From contig NZ_CP058554.1 in the NCBI RefSeq assembly GCF_014109725.1, positions 2,046,001-2,110,000 on the forward strand: DNA of 64,000 nt. The letters run 5' to 3'. Position numbers and translations under genes: made by a program. The stretch is from Comamonas piscis. Lineage in GTDB: Bacteria; Pseudomonadota; Gammaproteobacteria; Burkholderiales; Burkholderiaceae_C. A model generated the notes under the pieces. The model was not told the DNA's origin. It did not search any database and was given only the letters and a program-made list of their open reading frames with translations. Shown here piece after piece: positions 61,286 to 64,000 of this stretch; positions within the stretch are counted from its first letter, which is position 1; every line of letters starts with the position of its first letter.

Positions 61286-61301
61286 CTGTTTATTTGTACA
61301 G
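61286..61301 (-). promoter_or_regulatory. LexA box 2
   Basis: CTGTTTATTTGTACAG, CTGT-N8-ACAG, 35 bases centre to centre from box 1. Confidence 0.85.
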
Positions 61302-61407
61302 CTTTTTATAGTGGCTCGATGCAGAGGCTGTGGTTTGTGGCGCGCGCAGTCCGCAGCAGTGGGCCTTGAGATGGGCGCTGAGCGGTACTGGTTTTAAGCA
61401 GCGCGTA

Positions 61408-61413
61408 TACAAT
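61408..61413 (+). promoter_or_regulatory. -10 element of the yhhQ transcript
   Basis: TACAAT preceded by TA (TATACAAT). No clear -35. A start near 61420 would give an 80-base leader containing the riboswitch. Confidence 0.45.
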
Positions 61414-61464
61414 ACGGCCCCTTATGCCCCAGAACAAACCTGTTTTCGGGCCTCTTTCGTAGCT

Positions 61465-61497
61465 ATGGGTTCCCTCGCCCCCATTGACCAAAAAGGA
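61465..61497 (+). promoter_or_regulatory. Probable preQ1-I riboswitch covering the yhhQ ribosome site
   Basis: ATGGG (61465-61469) pairs with CCCAT (61480-61484); the loop is TTCCCTCGCC and the tail TGACCAAAAAGGA. This is the size, order and A-rich tail of preQ1-I aptamers (stem, C/U loop, stem, A-rich strand, pseudoknot). The loop TCC can pair with GGA of the Shine-Dalgarno to close the pseudoknot, which would hide the ribosome site. The next gene carries a queuosine precursor, the expected partner. Confidence 0.7.
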
Positions 61498-61502
61498 ATG
61501 TC

Positions 61503-62180
61503 ATGAACTCCGCTCATGCCGTGCTGACCCCTGTCTCGCGCGTGCCTCTCTATCTCTCCCTGCTGGTGGCCTTCCACGTCGCCATCGTCATTGCCAGCAA
61601 CTACCTGGTGCAGCTGCCCATCTCGTTGTTTGGCTTTCACAGCACCTGGGGAGCCTTCAGCTTTCCATTTATCTTTTTGGCGACCGATCTGACCGTGCGT
61701 CTGATCGGAAAAGTAGAGGCGCGCCGCGTCATCACCCGCGCCATGCTGCCGGCGCTGCTGGTGTCCTATGTCGTGGGCGTCATCTTCCATGAAGGCCGCT
61801 TCAACGGCTGGGAAGCGCTGCAAAGCTTCAACAGCTTTGTGTTCCGCATTGCGTTGGCCAGCTTTGCGGCCTATGTGCTGGGCCAGTTGCTCGATATCCA
61901 GGTGTTTGACCGCATCCGCCAAAAGAGCCATGCCTGGTGGATGGCGCCCGCTGCCGCCTCGGTGTTTGGCCAGGCGCTCGATACCGCTGCCTTTTTCTCC
62001 ATCGCCTTCTGGCGCAGTGCCGACCCCTTCATGGCCGCCAACTGGGTGGAGATCGCGCTGGTGGACTATGTCATCAAGCTGGCCGTGAGCCTGCTGCTGT
62101 TTGTGCCCGCCTATGGCGTGGTGCTGGCCGCGCTGGTGCGCTCGATGCGCATGCCAACCGCAGCCACCGCTGCACCCTGA
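61503..62180 (+). CDS. yhhQ: Queuosine precursor transporter
   Basis: 225 residues, six to seven membrane helices. Start at 61503, since the ATG at 61498 meets a stop after two codons. DUF165 motifs: VAIVIASNYLVQLPI, FPFIFLATDLTVRLIGKVEARRVI, and SFAAYVLGQLLDIQVFDRIR, SVFGQALDTAAFFSIAFW. It imports preQ0/preQ1 for queuosine in tRNA. Likely controlled by translation through the preQ1 riboswitch. Confidence 0.92.
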   Translation: MNSAHAVLTPVSRVPLYLSLLVAFHVAIVIASNYLVQLPISLFGFHSTWGAFSFPFIFLATDLTVRLIGKVEARRVITRAMLPALLVSYVVGVIFHEGRFNGWEALQSFNSFVFRIALASFAAYVLGQLLDIQVFDRIRQKSHAWWMAPAAASVFGQALDTAAFFSIAFWRSADPFMAANWVEIALVDYVIKLAVSLLLFVPAYGVVLAALVRSMRMPTAATAAP

Positions 62181-62229
62181 GGGGGTTAAACACTGCCAGG
62201 CCCGAGGGGGCTGCAGCAGTCGTCGTCAT

Positions 62230-62262
62230 GCAAAAGGCCGTCATATATTGACGGCCTTTTGC
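62230..62262. terminator. Bidirectional terminator
   Basis: GCAAAAGGCCGTCA and TGACGGCCTTTTGC, a 14-bp perfect stem between convergent yhhQ and bfr. Confidence 0.88.
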
Positions 62263-62282
62263 TTGGGGGCTTGCAACGCAGA

Positions 62283-62747
62283 TCAGGTCTGGCTTTGCAG
62301 GTAGTTGGGCAGGCCCATCATGTTGATCAGGCTCAGCTGCTTTTCCAGCCAGTAGGCATGGTCTTCTTCGGTGTCGCGCAGCTGGGCCAGCAGAATGTCG
62401 CGGCTCACATAGTCGCTGTGCTTCTCGCACAGTTCCATGCCCTGGCGCAGGCCGGCACGCACTTCGTACTCGGTGTCCAGGTCCTTTTGCAGCATCTCGG
62501 GCACGGTGGCGCCGGGTGTGAATTCCTTGGGGCGCATATCGGGGCGGCCACCCAGCATCAGGATGCGGCGCAGCAGCGCGTCGGCATGCTGGGTTTCTTC
62601 CTGCATCTCATGGTCCAGGCGGGTGAACAGCTTGGTAAAGCCCTGGTCTTCGTAGATGCGCGAGTGGGCAAAATACTGGTCGCGTGCGGCCAACTCGCCT
62701 CGCAGCAGGTCCTTGAGGTAATCGACGACGTCGGGATGGCCTTGCAT
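62283..62747 (-). CDS. bfr: Bacterioferritin lacking the haem Met ligand
   Basis: 154 residues from the ATG at 62747. It aligns without gaps to E. coli Bfr over residues 1-56. Ferroxidase ligands Glu18, Glu51, His54 and the later Glu and ExxH are present. Position 52, the haem-binding Met, is Thr (EETQHAD), as in haem-less alpha-type bacterioferritins. It stores iron as a 24-mer; haem would have to come from a partner subunit. Confidence 0.9.
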   Translation of the reverse strand: MQGHPDVVDYLKDLLRGELAARDQYFAHSRIYEDQGFTKLFTRLDHEMQEETQHADALLRRILMLGGRPDMRPKEFTPGATVPEMLQKDLDTEYEVRAGLRQGMELCEKHSDYVSRDILLAQLRDTEEDHAYWLEKQLSLINMMGLPNYLQSQT

Positions 62748-62956
62748 GTTCTTGTTCTCGGTAAAGTTTGCGAAGCCTGCAGTATCGCGTGTCTGTGGGA
62801 GCTTGGTTGCGAAAGCAGCCAAATGCCCATGTACTACCGCTCTGGATGCGGGCTGTAAGCAGATGCATTCGCATTGCCTATGCCGCCAGCGCGGGCGAGG
62901 CCAGCGCATGGGCCGCGATGGTTCTGGCAAGATCAAGGGTTTTGAAGGGAGCGAGC

Positions 62957-63775
62957 GTGAACCATTCTGAAGCCTGGCAAGAGCAAGTGCATCCTATCGA
63001 CCCCGCCGTGCGCGCCGACATCGAAGCCAAGCTGGCGCAGATCGAGATCGAGCACCAGGTGCGCATTTTGTTTGCCTGCGAGTCCGGCAGCCGGGGCTGG
63101 GGGTTTGCATCGCCTGACAGTGATTACGATGTGCGCTTTGTCTATGCGCCGCGCCTGCCCTGGTACCTGAGCGTCAGCGAACAGCGCGATGTGATCGAGC
63201 TGCCGATTTCCGATGTCTTCGATGTCAATGGCTGGGAGCTGCGCAAGGCGCTGGGCCTGCTCAAAAAAGGCAATGCCACCTTGATCGAATGGTTCGATTC
63301 GCCGGTCGTCTACCAGGCCGATCCGCTGTTTGTCGCCGACATGCGTGCCGCCATCGAACGCGTACACCTGCCCGCGCGCACGCACTACCACTACTTGCAC
63401 ATGGCAAGCAAAAACTACCGCGAGTACCTGCAGGGCGAGACAGTGCGGCTCAAGAAATACCTCTATGTGCTGCGCCCGCTGCTGGCCTGCCTGTGGGTGT
63501 CCGAGGGCAGGGGTGTGGCTCCGATGCGCTTCCAGGATCTGGTCGATGGCACCGTCGTCGACCCGGCGGTGCTCGACGCAATCGCAGCGCTACTGGTGGT
63601 CAAGCGCGCGGCCAAGGAGTCCGAGCATGGTGCTGCGATGCCGGTGCTCAATGCCTTTATCGAAACCACCTTGGCGCAGTTGGAGGCCGCACCCGCGCCG
63701 CAGGCACCGAGCGTGGACTTTGCGCCGCTCGATGACTTGCTGCTGCGCACCGTGCTGAGCGGCCACACAGCCTGA
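62957..63775 (+). CDS. Predicted nucleotidyltransferase, YcgL/COG3541 family
   Basis: 272 residues from a GTG at 62957, with AAGGGAG seven bases before. Nucleotidyltransferase signature CESGSRGWGFASPDSDYDVRF at residue ~38 (G-S then D-x-D), followed by FDVNGWELRKALGLLKKGNATLIEW and a helical C-terminus. Family members are called RlaP or YcgL; their substrate is not firmly known. No antitoxin-like partner next to it. Confidence 0.85.
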   Translation: MNHSEAWQEQVHPIDPAVRADIEAKLAQIEIEHQVRILFACESGSRGWGFASPDSDYDVRFVYAPRLPWYLSVSEQRDVIELPISDVFDVNGWELRKALGLLKKGNATLIEWFDSPVVYQADPLFVADMRAAIERVHLPARTHYHYLHMASKNYREYLQGETVRLKKYLYVLRPLLACLWVSEGRGVAPMRFQDLVDGTVVDPAVLDAIAALLVVKRAAKESEHGAAMPVLNAFIETTLAQLEAAPAPQAPSVDFAPLDDLLLRTVLSGHTA

Positions 63776-64000
63776 TCACCCGCCTTGCGCCACCGCCTGC
63801 ACAGCCTCTTGCAGGCTGAGCAGGAGCTTGTGCACCAGCGGGTTGTCCGGCTGGCTGCGCCAGACGGCCAGCAGCTCGGATTGGGGCTGCTCGCCCAGCA
63901 GCGGGATGAACACCACATCCGGCATGCCCACGCGCTGCAGCGCGGCCGGCACAATGGCTGAGCCCTGGCCCAGCGACACGAGCGACAGCACGGACAGCCA
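63776..64000 (-). CDS. LysR-type regulator, C-terminal part only
   Basis: The 75 last codons of a leftward gene whose start is outside the window. WLSVLSLVSLGQGSAIVPAAL is the typical LysR effector-domain strand with G-x-G-x-x-x-x-P, and SQPDNPLVHKLLLSLQEAV is the usual tail. Neighbouring genes do not tell its role. Confidence 0.8.
   Translation of the reverse strand, partial: WLSVLSLVSLGQGSAIVPAALQRVGMPDVVFIPLLGEQPQSELLAVWRSQPDNPLVHKLLLSLQEAVQAVAQGG

Overview
The window is GC-rich, densely coded chromosome from a beta-proteobacterium, most likely the Comamonadaceae (Comamonas or a near relative). This rests on gene families and gene order, not on a marker gene: an IPTL-CTERM-type surface protein, the ybiB-cobA pair, an etfB-etfA pair split by an intergenic repeat that I recall from this family, and an sdh/gltA/mdh/acnB cluster. 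No rRNA gene, complete tRNA gene or CRISPR array was seen.

Layout. (1) 1-7.9 kb is the right end of a prophage or prophage remnant: a divergent Arc/ORF6N/S24-like regulatory switch, small unknown genes, one structural-type gene, an SOS-controlled small gene, and at 7853-7900 the 3' part of a tRNA-His gene that marks the attachment site. The intact tRNA and the integrase should lie to the left. A secreted Ig-domain protein leaves the window at base 1. (2) 8.3-30.7 kb is core chromosome: FHA protein, thioesterase, a catalytically degenerate GDPD-like lipoprotein, cobA-ybiB, DUF937, tsaD, hsp20, mltB, a moxR-DUF58-transglutaminase operon, deacetylase, ECHDC3-type crotonase, mscS, etfBA, acyl-CoA dehydrogenase, nitronate monooxygenase, and a GbsR/SUKH-like pair. 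(3) 31.3-37.0 kb is an accessory catabolic cassette: LysR regulator, tricarboxylate-type binding protein, a three-subunit flavoprotein/[2Fe-2S] amine or opine oxidase, and RidA, followed by an integrase fragment. (4) 37.6-42.1 kb is a surface-protein locus: two Lcl/DUF1566 proteins, one apparently damaged, and a 982-residue glycine-rich sorted protein. (5) 42.8-47.8 kb carries an acyltransferase, rnk, an SOS-box radical SAM gene and eptA. (6) 47.9-60.3 kb is a TCA-cycle cluster: gltA, sdhE, sdhBADC, gntR, mdh, tam, a CoA-ester lyase and acnB. (7) 60.4-64 kb has a small gene under two LexA boxes, a queuosine-precursor transporter behind a probable preQ1-I riboswitch, a ferritin-like bacterioferritin, a nucleotidyltransferase and the end of a LysR gene.

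How the parts work together. The TCA genes sit around one GntR regulator with palindromic sites in the mdh-gntR gap. Three separate genes carry CTGT-N8-ACAG LexA boxes (7.6, 44.6 and 61.25 kb), so the window samples the SOS regulon. In the oxidase cassette, imines made by amine oxidation would be substrates for RidA. The least described items are the oxidase cassette, the two SOS-controlled small genes and the dead GDPD.
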